DNA from: Favolaschia claudopus
Lineage: Eukaryota; Basidiomycota; Agaricomycetes; Agaricales; Mycenaceae
NCBI GenBank assembly: GCA_037176885.1
Contig: JAWWNJ010000029.1
Location: 1,302,001 to 1,366,000, forward strand
Length of the DNA stretch: 64,000 nt
Direction of reading: 5' to 3'
The notes under the pieces are model-generated. The model had not been told where the DNA came from. It worked only from the letters and a program-made list of their open reading frames with translations, and did not search any database. Numbering within the stretch: the first letter of the stretch is position 1; each line of letters opens with the position of its first letter. The translations under genes and the position numbers were made by a program. Positions 54,782-64,000 of the stretch are shown one piece after another.

Positions 54782-54989
54782 TGGGTCGCTCTGGGTCTCA
54801 TTCCGACCCTCGGTGTCCTTTGCGTACGGTTTGGCCGTGCCTGCTGCCCACGCGGAGCGCCTGGAGACGAAATATCGCTCCCGGCCCCAGCCGCGTCGGT
54901 CAGGGCGGCCATTCCCCGCACACACCCCAAAAACCCATTTCCTCCTCCTCATCTCCTACAAATCTGACGAGTACGTCGACCTACCTTGC
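54782..54989. repeat. 208-bp direct repeat Y, copy 2
   Basis: Second copy of Y, separated from X copy 2 by 47 bp. The flank after it differs from that after copy 1. Confidence 0.8.
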
Positions 54990-54999
54990 CTTTGTGCAC

Positions 55000-55815
55000 G
55001 CGAGTCGGACACGCCCCCGAGGAGGTAGCGACGTCGGCCATGCCTTCTCGAATTATTTTCGATCCGCATTGCTGAACATTAACGCCCTACAAACTTTCTT
55101 TTCTTGACGAGCCTGAGTTGAGTTCCACCCAATGCCAACCTCGCTGCTGATAAATTTCGGCTAATCGATTTTCATTTACTGGGCAGGCTAGCATACGGCG
55201 GTGGCGATCCACTGTTAAACCAGGTACGATCCTCCTCCCTCTTTAATAATGCAAGAATAATAAGTGATTCGCTACTAGGCCAAGGTAAACCCCGACGTGC
55301 GCGGTAATTTCGTTCCCCGGTAGGCCGTATAACACAATATTCTATTAATACAAATGAACCATAAATTACAGTACAGGTTCACTGTCTTGCGTGCATGCAT
55401 GAGATTTCATGTAAGCTCTTTACCCAACAAGCTTGATCCACGGCGCACACTTTTCGAGCGACGAGGCAAAACTCAAAGTCGGAAATTTCGAAATATATTA
55501 TCCGCCTCAGACATATCATTCCAGACCGATTGCCTGGATTTAATGTTTGTCGTGATAATCGTATCTAGCTCGTCTATCCGACTTTAACAGTTGGTTGACG
55601 ATCGTCACTTGGTTCGGCGGTCGTGGGCCGTTCGGCATATTTCGGCCTTATGTCTCTGGCGCCGCGTTATCGGTGGGAAGTACTTGGTATCGGTGGTGCT
55701 CGCATCCAGCAGCATCCACGGCGTGTATTTACTGAGATTCTACATATTCTCACACATTCTGTCTCCGCTCCACTGGCAAGGGACTCAATAGTGGTGCCAC
55801 AATCTTATCGTCGAA
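55000..55815. other. Intergenic, nothing recognised
   Basis: AT-richer DNA upstream of the tRNA gene. No gene seen. Confidence 0.4.
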
Positions 55816-55821
55816 TGTCCG

Positions 55822-55904
55822 GCATTAATGGGGTAGTGGTAACCTGGGTCGTTGCCATTCGAGTCTGTCTCGACCGGCCGGGGGTTCGATTCCCCCTTAA
55901 TGCA
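55822..55904 (+). tRNA. tRNA-Gly(GCC) with a 12-nt intron
   Basis: Acceptor GCATTAA/TTAATGC (7 bp). D-arm GGGT-AGTGGTA-ACCT. Anticodon stem GGTCG/CGACC with loop TTGCCA plus T, anticodon GCC at 55854-55856. T-arm GGGGG-TTCGATT-CCCCC. Discriminator A. The 12 nt at 55858-55869 (TTCGAGTCTGTC) sit between positions 37 and 38, the standard intron site. The mature length is 71 nt, usual for tRNA-Gly. TTTTT at 55921-55925 terminates Pol III. Confidence 0.9.
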
Positions 55905-56570
55905 TATGTGCGCAGCTGCGTTTTTGCTGCGGCAACGGGTGCACCACTCACAATATCCTTTGTACTCTATTACCCTCGCGTCCTGACTCGAAGTGCCTTT
56001 GGTCGAATTCCAGCGTGGAACTATTCAAATGTTCAGAGGTCGGACTGACAAATTGCGTTTCATCATCCAGTAACGATACGTGCCATGCGCGGATGCCGAG
56101 CATTCATTTCCTAACGCCCGACAATCTGGCAGCGGAAAGTTACCGCGGGATGGTCGTGGACGAACAACTCTAGTGGTCAATGCATATGAGTTGAATCAAA
56201 ATTACATACCGTGTACTGCATTGCTAGTTCTCTCGGACTTGCTTTCAAACGAACTCACAATATCTCTTACAAAAAAAACAAAACTGTAGCCCACTTTAAG
56301 GGTTGTGGCAACATCAAGACCCGAAAGCGAATCAACTATTGTGCGAGTCCAGTGCTCATCATATACCGATACAGAGAACCTTGAGTTTAGCGCACTTGAC
56401 TATACAGTATACTGCGTCCCCATCATACAAGAAAATCAGGGTGTACATTCAATCTACATTTCACGTTATCAACTCGACATCGTCACCAATATCTATACAT
56501 TTCGCCCTCTCAAACTTTGCGTTAACGCGCCCCGCCCCGATGGCGAGATGTATGTTGCGACAACCGACAA

Positions 56571-57112
56571 CTACTTCTTTCCGGCCTTCTTGGCCGCGGT
56601 GCGCGCGCGGGTGATTTGCTTCTTCCAGCCGTAACATTGGTTGCAGGCTGCGAAGAAGATTAGTATCGGTGTGTGCGGGGATAGAGACTAGAGACAAGGA
56701 AAATAGAAGGAGAGGGCGGAAAGAATGGAATGAGTCGAGGAATCGGAATGGAGACGCAAAGGATACTACGTCGGCGGTCGTCTTCGACGGTAGCGAAGGA
56801 ATCAAAACAGAACGAAGGAAAGAGAAACACACAAGTCGACGCATGCTTCTTGCACTGGTACACTCCGTCCTTATTCACGATAGCGGGTGGAGCCTCGATC
56901 CCCTCACGGTCAATGAAATCGAATCCGAAGAAGGCGTCATTCTCCTCGCGGCCGTCGAAGCTGCAGTCATCGCACTAAGGAGCGTATCGTATCAGTTCAT
57001 CGCGACGATGAAGGGAGAGACGAAAGGCGACACGCACGACCTCCTTGAAGTGAGTGCAGAAGACCCCGTCGTTGATCTCGATGGTGGCAGGGGCGGGAGC
57101 AGTCTCGGCCAT
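56571..57112 (-). CDS. Small conserved Cys/His protein, basic tail
   Basis: Unknown function, with the look of a small zinc-binding protein. Three exons: 57041-57112 (MAETAPAPATIEINDGVFCT to HFKE), a middle exon of about 140 nt (CDDCSFDGREENDAFFGFDF to KKHAST) and a last exon ending TAG at 56571-56573 (SCNQCYGWKKQITRARTAAK, then KAGKK). Introns GTCGTG to CCTTAG and GTGTGT to CGCAG keep frame. Possible ligands occur as C-X2-H (FCTH), C-X2-C (CDDC), C-X3-H (CKKH region) and C-X2-C (CNQC), enough for two zinc sites. About 98 aa. The lysine-rich end could bind nucleic acid or act as a nuclear signal. Confidence 0.75.
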
Positions 57113-57114
57113 AG

Positions 57115-59330
57115 CTACTTATCAACGAAGAAGGAAGAAGGTGCAGAGAGAATCTAGCGAGCGCCGGCGACGACGACGGGTGAGATCGATAAGGCTATGG
57201 GGAGAGGAGGGGTGGTGAGAGTGTGGGATCAGGCGTCGTCACCTTGGCTCTGCTTATATTGTGCCGGGATTTGCCGAGCTTTATGGTGATTGGGAACTTT
57301 GATGCCCCAGATCAGCTGATGTGGGGAAATGTGGGGTAAATTGTGGGGTTTCGTGCGGAGGGTAATCTAGGGTAATTGGTTGAGGTGAGCGACAGAGAGA
57401 CAACTAAATTCAAGTGTACACGAACAGGATGTTTTGGTAGGAGAATTGGCTTTGAGGATGGACTTGCCAGGGTGGGTCTAGTTTTCGGGCAAGGCGGGGC
57501 TAGAAGTGGGTCGTGTGACTGATTCAGGGCGATGACGCAAAAGAATCGGTGAAGGTCGGGTTGGGAGACTCCGACATTCCCGGTGGATGATTGGATTGTC
57601 GTGTTGTGAACAAAAATAGTATGTCGTCAGGTTCGAGACGTTCGCATAATTATCTTCGAGTCCAACGTTCGTGTGGTCCACCATCGAGGGAGTCAAACGC
57701 TTTCCAAATCCAGTTCGGGAAGCGGAGAGTGTTGAAAACTTGGTGGAAGTCAAGAGAAACCTGTTTTCGTTGCAGATCAGAGCGTGGTTCCTTAGTTTTG
57801 TCTGTGGCCAGAATTCGAGTTCTTCCACACTCGAGAGGAGTGAAGGTAGAAGACGTAGTGCCTGAATTTGAATATCGTTGATCGGATCCGTCGTAGAGCC
57901 CTGTCAATAGCATCGCAATGGTGAACAAAGTGAAGCGAAAAAACACGAATTCGAATCACATGAGTCTCGCGAAGGAGTCACTAAGAATCCTGCGCTGAGT
58001 CATAAGTTCCAGGCTTAGCGGCTGAAATTGAACAATGGGGGCATATGCTAAGAAAAGTAAAACAGATAGGCAAGCGAAACATACAATGGGTTGTTCAGGG
58101 ACAGGTTCAACAAAGTGTAGCAATATGAGATCCAGGCAAAGAATTGCCAATGAAGAATTGGCATCCACTCACTTACTGAAGGTTCAGCGCCTGGTCGAGT
58201 ATCAGAACCCACATATCGAATGTGTCGAGGACAAAAGCGAAGCGAACGATTAGATGGTGTTCAAATTGATAGGTAGTTTTGACTCGATGGCTGACCTCTA
58301 AAGGACAAGATAGAAATCAGCGTGGAGTGTGCACAGGCGACCCGTCGCCGTCCGAATCGAATTCGAGAAAGGCTTGATAATCACGGGGTCGTTTCCGTTG
58401 AGGAGGCTCAGGCTGAGTTGTGCTGCGAAAGAGTCAATAAAGATGTTCGCTGAAAAAAAGACTTGCGACAATCTCGATGACACCCGTACTTCGAATCGAA
58501 CGAGGTTCCGACTGTGAATGTTGATCTGTCCAGATTTCAGATAATCACAGACGGAGTAGAAGCTATTTTCTCCTCCGAGTCCCTTTGTGAGGCAGCCATA
58601 GATGTGCGATCAGTCCGAGCTCTCAAAATAAGAAAACCGCAGCGCTCTGAGCGGGCAAATGACAGCTGAGTACGGCCGTTGCGAGCAGAGATAACACCGA
58701 GATCTCTTCAAGAAGCGTGCTAGAACAGGCAGAGAGTAGCGATTCAAGGGCGGGGTGTATGGTTTTGATTGTTTGCCTTCATTGAGAGATTCGGTATAGT
58801 TATTATTTCAAGTTGCCTAGAAATTGAAGACAGGTAGCTTGACAGGTAGCCGTGGAAGTGCATCGCTGTAACTCAATGCCAGCGCAGGTAGCGTTCTGCT
58901 GAGTCGCAAGGGAGGTGCTTCGGACATCGTCCAAGCACGGCCGATCGTTGTGGTGTGGAGGAAAGAGAGATGCGTGACGTGACATTCACAATGATCGTCA
59001 GCGGATCATGATGTGACTGTAACGCGTTACTTTCCTCTTCTCAAACCACCACCATCGACTTGGGGCTTGCGCTACTCTGAGTCTCGACTTCTAGGACTTG
59101 TACCTCTCTACCTTGCTTGATACCACTCTGTCCTACCTCACCATTGAACTTTACGAATGGCGCAACTCGAGAGACTCCGAGCAAGACTTGCGCTTTTTCG
59201 CCGGAGGCAACTCCATTTTCTTGTTCGAGCTCTGACCGTCGAGTCGCATGGCAACATTGCTCTTTGCATATGTTCATACTGTTACATGGACTCTGCCTCT
59301 ATCAAATCATACACTGTTGCACCTCCTTCA
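57115..59330. other. Intergenic, no gene supported
   Basis: No exon chain with a domain. A minus-strand B-box-like CTCG-TTCGATT-CGAAG at about 58485-58505 has no other tRNA-like feature. Confidence 0.4.
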
Positions 59331-59338
59331 TTGCACCC

Positions 59339-61064
59339 CTAAGCAGGTCTGCCCAGCCCGTCCACAATCTTGAGCCACTCCTGTTGTTCTTCGTCCGGAT
59401 CTCCCTGTGCATCGTCTCCATAACGCTCATACCAGCTTAATACCGTCTCTGAACAACGTTTGGACACAACCTTGACTCCAAACACCTTCCAAACCTCCGC
59501 CGCAAACTGAAGAATACGACCAGGCGATTTCTTTGGCAAGTCGGCGACCTCCGAAGTAAATCCCGTAGTTAAGACCACGGTTTCAAGTGCCACAGCATCT
59601 TGCTGCGGCGCACATCGAGAGTTGACAAATTTGATGGCGCAATCTAGGTGTTGAGCGGGAAGAACTTTACACGTAAAGTGTTTAAGACGAGGAATCAAAA
59701 CTGCGCGCGGGCGTAGAAGTGCATCCCAGAACGATCCTTTGCACTCGGAGAGCTGTAGCCGTTCGAGCTTCGGCTGAGTTTCAAGTATCTTGTGAAGCTC
59801 GACTCTTCCCAACGGTTTGATTCTGTCCAGACTGAGAGAAATCAGTCTGCATTCCGAATGCTCGAGAAACCGCAAGAGTGCTTGTCCGTCATAACCCGAC
59901 CCGTCCACCCAGGAAACATGGGTAAAATGCTGCAAGGCGGGAGCACGAAGTCTTCCGTAGAAATCGTATGCAGCCTCCGACCAATAGCATTTGATTGTAA
60001 GAGTGCGAAGAGAGGAGAGGGTGGTTGGAGATTCATCCATCTCCTCTTGCTCTGGGTCGTCTGACTCCACGGAGACGAGAATCAATGCTAAAGTTTCCAA
60101 GCAAACACAGAGGCGGAGAACGCGCAGGAATGAATGATGAGGGATGTTCACCATGAGCTTCAGTTCACGGAGTTGACCGAAATTAATGCCGATAGAAGTC
60201 GGGAGGAGCATGCAATGACAGATCGTACCCCGAATACAAGAAGCGTTGACTAGAAGGTGGGAGAGAACCGGCGTCACTCGGGACAAAGCTTCACTAGTCG
60301 AAGCTTCTTGTTCCGGCCGACAGATCAGCCATCGCGAGCAGTTGACGTGGTAAACGAAAAGCTGCAGCTTCTTGAGGGCGGGAAAGCTGTTGGCAGCGAG
60401 GCACAGAAATTCCTCGACGGCAACAGTGGCGAGCTGAAGGCACAGTTCGCTAATGAGATTCGAATAAGGAACGACCATATTGTGTAGGGAACGGGTGGAA
60501 GTGACTCCATTGTCGTCCAAGGCATCCTGTACTCTGATGTCGAGCAGCCTCTGGGATCTCTGAGCCAGGACAACCTGGAGTTGATGCAAAGCCCGCGGGT
60601 ACGAAGCCGGGTCAATTTGGAGCTCAATGCGATTCCAAAGAGCACTTTGCATCGCAACGGTTCTCCAGCGAGATGACACACGGGGAAGTATGAGGGATGG
60701 ATGCTGGTACGCCATCGCCGATTGCGGGAGAGTGCAAGGCTTGCTCCCAGCTGCGACCCATGCGAATATCTCCTCCAAGATTTCTACCGGGAGCTGCCTG
60801 AAGCCCATTACGATTGACTTTGAAAGACGGAGCAATTCTCTGAGTTGGGGCACATGTTCGGTGTTGTATCCTCCCATGATGCCCCCCTTGAAGTCTGCAA
60901 TCAACCCGCCGATCTGTCTAGCCTCTGATGGTGTCGGACAGACATTGGCTTTGTAGAATGGGAGGAGATGTCGAGGCTAAAGACATGACCTCTGAGTGAG
61001 ATGTTCGAAATTTGTGCCAATATGCAGGACTCACGATGTCCCAGACCGGTGGCAGTGGCAACAT
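59339..61064 (-). CDS. F-box protein, 555 aa
   Basis: Predicted SCF substrate adaptor. Two exons, 61035-61064 (MLPLPPVWDI) and 59339-60976, joined by a 58-nt intron (GTGAGT to TTTAG), give exactly 556 codons. Exon 2 opens PRHLLPFYKANVCPTPSEARQ, the usual spacer before the F-box in these proteins. The F-box is at residues about 65-110 (FRQLPVEILEEIFAWVAAG, then LPRVSSRWRTVAMQSALWNRI). The remainder shows LRR-like strands (LKKLQLFVYHV, LRELKLMV, LETLALILVSV, LRTLTIKCY, LERLQLSECK). The C-terminus is acidic (DDAQGDPDEEQQEW). The ATG at 61064 was preferred because it is the only one that splices into this frame. Confidence 0.88.
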
Positions 61065-61069
61065 GAGTC

Positions 61070-62590
61070 TAAAGAGACGAGTTGCCCGACGAAAGAAAGC
61101 TCACCCCGTCCCTCTTAAGTATCTCCAACATGTACAAAGACAGCCGTTCCGAGCACATTGTTGTCTTGGATACTGCAACAGTGCAAGACAAAAGGTTTCG
61201 AAGGAACAGTCTGGGTATTCACGCTCATAGCGTTACACCGCCGAACATGACGAGATTTCGGACCACGAGCACTTCAAGGAGAACAAGGGGGGAGAGTGGT
61301 CCAGAATAGCGAAACAAAGACTGCACCTTGTTCCCGTGGAATCCGTCAACAAGACGAAATTCAGGATGATTCCTTCTCAGAAGAGAACAATGAGCGAGCC
61401 TCCATTGGTTACGCCCCGGATTAGTATGATGGAAGAAAACAAAGTAGTACCTGATGCCGTCAAACTTTGATCCCCGTAGACAAGACTCGGTGTTGAAGAC
61501 AGGTTTAGAATTCCAAACGAATGTGCGGTCGTAACAAGATCCCACTTAATCCCCTGGTTTTTATCCTTTGTATTCCTGAGAATCGCCCGGGTCGAGTCTA
61601 CCAACAAGTGTTGGTAGTGCAATGATATCACAAGGTGCCGAGGCGACGTGCAACCCTGTTGGCATGGAAAGTGTCCATTGATGCGCTACAAGAGCTCCAT
61701 ACGCGATGAGAAACATGTGGATAAAACGTCTTCGCACATGAGCGGAGCGCGCAGACGGCCCCAAGCAGATCGCGATTGAGAGGTCCTTGTTGCGGGTTGC
61801 CACGTTGGTTATGATTCCAAGGTATCCAGAAGAAAGCGGCAAGCCGCTAAGCGCTCAATTTCGATGTTGCCTTTCAGCCGCCAGTCAGAGTCACAAAAAT
61901 TGTTAATTCGACACGAATTCCGGTTCGAGTTCCAGCCTCTGACGAGAATCAAGCGTTATTTCACCGATAGAATTAGTTTGGTGTTAACAAAGGCCAAGAC
62001 CGACTGCATTGAGCTGGCGCCTTGTTCGACATTGTGGTACGAGGTCAAGCCTAGATGATGGCTGTGCTCGGGTGTGCATCAATTTGATGGCCGAAAACAG
62101 TACGACAAACAATGATGAGAACAGTGATGAAGGGTGACCTCGTGTACGGACTGGACCCGCATGGCGCCGGTTTGGCAGATGGATTTTCGCCCCGCCATTT
62201 CAGAGGGGGGGACTTAGAAAAAACGCGTCGAAAGTCTCTGAAAAGTCGTTCCGAAGTGTCCTAATGAAAAATGGGTTATTTTGGATTCTCTATCGATTGA
62301 TGAATTTCGGGTTTCTTGTCGAAATAACTCCGAGTTCAATGCAAATTAGGCTACAACTATGTTAACAAGATACATGATATTCCTCTGAAACCAAGAAGCC
62401 TCCCAGAATGTGGCTAAACCGCGCTGCGTTGACAAAAGTTTCTCTGTGTGTCCAAATTGGGCTCAAGATGTGGCTGTGCGAAGCCGATCATTCCACGACT
62501 CGGAGACAGCCAGCGCGTCAACATTGAACAAACCTCGCCGTCGTGTCTGCATAACATTCCAACCTCAAGCTACTACTACTTGGTCTTCCT
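61070..62590. other. Intergenic, no gene supported
   Basis: A minus-strand frame at 61561-61842 (SSGYLGIITNVATRNKDLSI, then further hydrophobic stretches) could encode membrane-like segments but lacks a partner exon or a family. The rest shows nothing. Confidence 0.35.
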
Positions 62591-62600
62591 CTATATGCTA

Positions 62601-62735
62601 CTACTCATCCTCCTCCTCTGAGTCTTCATCATCAGTCTCAGAGTCCCCATTCTCGCTGTCTTCATCATCCAAATACCACTCTGGGACTTCATCGATATCG
62701 AGCTCGACGTTGTAGTGGGGTTTCTGGGTCGCCAT
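62601..62735 (-). CDS. Short acidic ORF behind the DUF6589 gene
   Basis: A 44-codon frame, MATQKPHYNVELDIDEVPEW, followed by an almost wholly Asp/Glu/Ser tail ending EEEDE and two stop codons. It lies 80 bp downstream of the DUF6589 stop on the same strand. It may be a final alternative exon of that gene or a chance frame. Acidic tails are common in agaricomycete transposon-related proteins, so I list it cautiously. Confidence 0.35.
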   Translation of the reverse strand: MATQKPHYNVELDIDEVPEWYLDDEDSENGDSETDDEDSEEEDE

Positions 62736-62814
62736 CACTTTGGTTCTGTTTGGCAGCAGCCTTTAGTGTAGATCACCTCAGCTTGTCCTTAGCTATCGCT
62801 ATCGAGTCCTTTGC

Positions 62815-64000
62815 TTAGCTTTCCCGCAGGATCTCCGGCTTCAGGACCACCACTCTGCCATTCCTCCCGGACACATCTGGTGACGAGAGTGATATTCTTT
62901 CCCAGGAAGCGCCATATCCCGCTGCTTTTTGCTTACCTGCCGCCACGTCGACATCCGGATAGCTTTTTTCAGTCGCATCACTGTCAACAGCCGACGTCTG
63001 AGGAGGGTCCTCGCGAGCATTGATGAGGCTCAGCAGATCAGCCACTGGGGTCAGACGGCGCCGTTCACGAAGAACCTCGAATTGCTGATTGAACTCAGCG
63101 AGCGGGGTAGTTGTCGTTCCGTGGGTCAACGCTGCCATACCCACAGAGATGGCATCTGGTGCAGGTTTTTCATCGTCGTCCAGAACACGTCCCTCCTTCT
63201 CAACGTAGACTTCGTGTTCATCGAGACTTGCCATCAAAGCAGCAATATCGGCCGCGAGGTCCGGGGTAGCGTGTTTGGATCCTTGTCGAGTCCCGAGCTC
63301 GACATTCATTCGAGTCGCTAACTGCCGAAGGATATCGACACACGGAGACACAAGCGCAAGCCAGTCCCATGAGTGACCAGCTCCGTCTGCCTTGTATATC
63401 TTCTAAAGGTGTGTTTCAGCTATTGTTTTCAATACAGTCTTTACCTGCTTACCTTTATCCAGAAGTTGAGATGCTCATGTACAAGGTCTATCTCGACAAA
63501 GGCCTTGATCTTTCCCTGTGGATTTGCCAACCAGTTCTGCAGCACAATGTACCTTCGAGTAAAGTTAGTGTGTTCCGCGTGTTTGTCTATTGTGATTTAA
63601 CTCACCGCAGTTCGTTCGTCCAGACACATATCAAGTTGTGTAATATGTGGAGCATCTCATGCGCATATTTGGTGCGTCCGTTTCCTCGGTACGAGAACGC
63701 CCAGAGACGTAAAATAATAACAATGCGCCCAGAGTCCCCGCTCTTGATTGCGTCGGCAAACTCGCGGGTCAGCAGCGCGTCACGAAGAAACAGCACGGCA
63801 TTTTCGAAGACCATATCTCCTTTCCGGATGTGCGGAGGATGCTCCTTGGCGGTTTCGGCAGGTTTCTTCTTGCCTTTCGCGGCTGCTTTGGCTGCAATCT
63901 CCCGCGCCCTTTCTTCTGGAATTCGACGTTCACGAAGCTCCTGGACGCGATCAACGTCGGTGTAAGTTTCATATATGTTTTCTGCGTGTTTGACAAGTGT
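62815..64000 (-). CDS. DUF6589-domain protein, cut by the right edge
   Basis: C-terminal part of a large basidiomycete protein whose many genomic copies suggest a mobile-element origin (inference). From the edge the frame reads TLVKHAENIYETYTDVDRVQ, a Lys/Ala-rich stretch, MVFENAVLFLRDALLTREFA, YRGNGRTKYAHEMLHILHNL, then an intron, IVLQNWLANPQGKIKAFVEI, LVHEHLNFWIK and, after another intron, YKADGAGHSWDWLALVSPCV. These are the DUF6589 landmarks (ALLTREFADAIKSGD; KYAHEMLHI; VQNxLVNxxG; DLxxEHLNxWIK). The variable tail ends VVVLKPEILRES and a stop at 62815. Introns are at about 63602-63545 and 63445-63405. No break is seen in the visible part. Confidence 0.8.

Noticed and set aside
54159..55028. 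289-codon plus-strand frame
   Set aside because: It runs through the X and Y repeats, shares its middle part with the frame at 49105-49575 only because X is duplicated, and has low-complexity Ser/Arg/Pro composition with no domain.
58480..58510. Another tRNA-like element on the minus strand
   Set aside because: Only the B-box core (CTCG-TTCGATT-CGAAG) is present. No end pairing, D-like arm or T-run was found.

Overview
The window is nuclear DNA of a filamentous basidiomycete, most likely an agaricomycete mushroom. The evidence is many short spliceosomal introns (about 49-60 nt, GT-AG, fungal-type branch sites) and protein families expanded in that group: F-box-like proteins, DUF6534-type membrane proteins, a MYND protein starting with the MHPxLxLxNL signature, and a DUF6589 protein. 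Genes lie singly on both strands, with no operons.

Layout. 0-1.2 kb: the 3' part of an unrecognised multi-exon gene (-). 4.0-28.2 kb: mostly non-coding DNA with about 36 complete or decayed tRNA-like elements, described below. Standard genes are embedded in it: an F-box protein (8.4-10.1, -), a DUF6534-type membrane protein (17.7-19.7, +), a short MYND zinc-finger protein (21.4-22.2, -) and a seven-zinc-knuckle GIS2/CNBP protein (24.0-25.6, -). 29-45 kb is gene-rich: an F-box-like protein (+), two convergent multi-pass membrane proteins, an alpha/beta-hydrolase (+), a 603-aa MYND protein (-) and an ACC-synthase-like aminotransferase (-). 47.5-55 kb is repeats: a very young Copia-type LTR element that carries only gag, a minisatellite of roughly 47-bp units, and identical 181-bp and 208-bp direct repeats. 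55.8-64 kb: an intron-containing tRNA-Gly(GCC), a small Cys/His protein (-), a 555-aa F-box protein (-) and a DUF6589 protein running off the right edge (-).

The most unusual content is the family of 70-115-nt elements between 4 and 28 kb. They have paired ends like an acceptor stem, a short D-like hairpin, a middle stem with a 20-35-nt loop and no recognisable anticodon, and a T-arm with the B-box core GTTCRANTC. Nearly all are followed within about 10-35 nt by a T-run of at least four, the RNA polymerase III terminator. The middle stem changes sequence between copies while keeping its pairing. Several subfamilies (here called A-G) can be told apart. A and B recur as an ordered pair about 160-330 bp apart, and C, D and E sit in a diverged segmental duplication of a few kb (about 5.5-7.9 and 12.6-15.8 kb). 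This looks like an amplified family of Pol III transcribed tRNA-like RNAs. Expression and function cannot be judged from sequence alone.

Exon boundaries were read by eye from splice signals and reading-frame continuity. The subfamily letters are mine.
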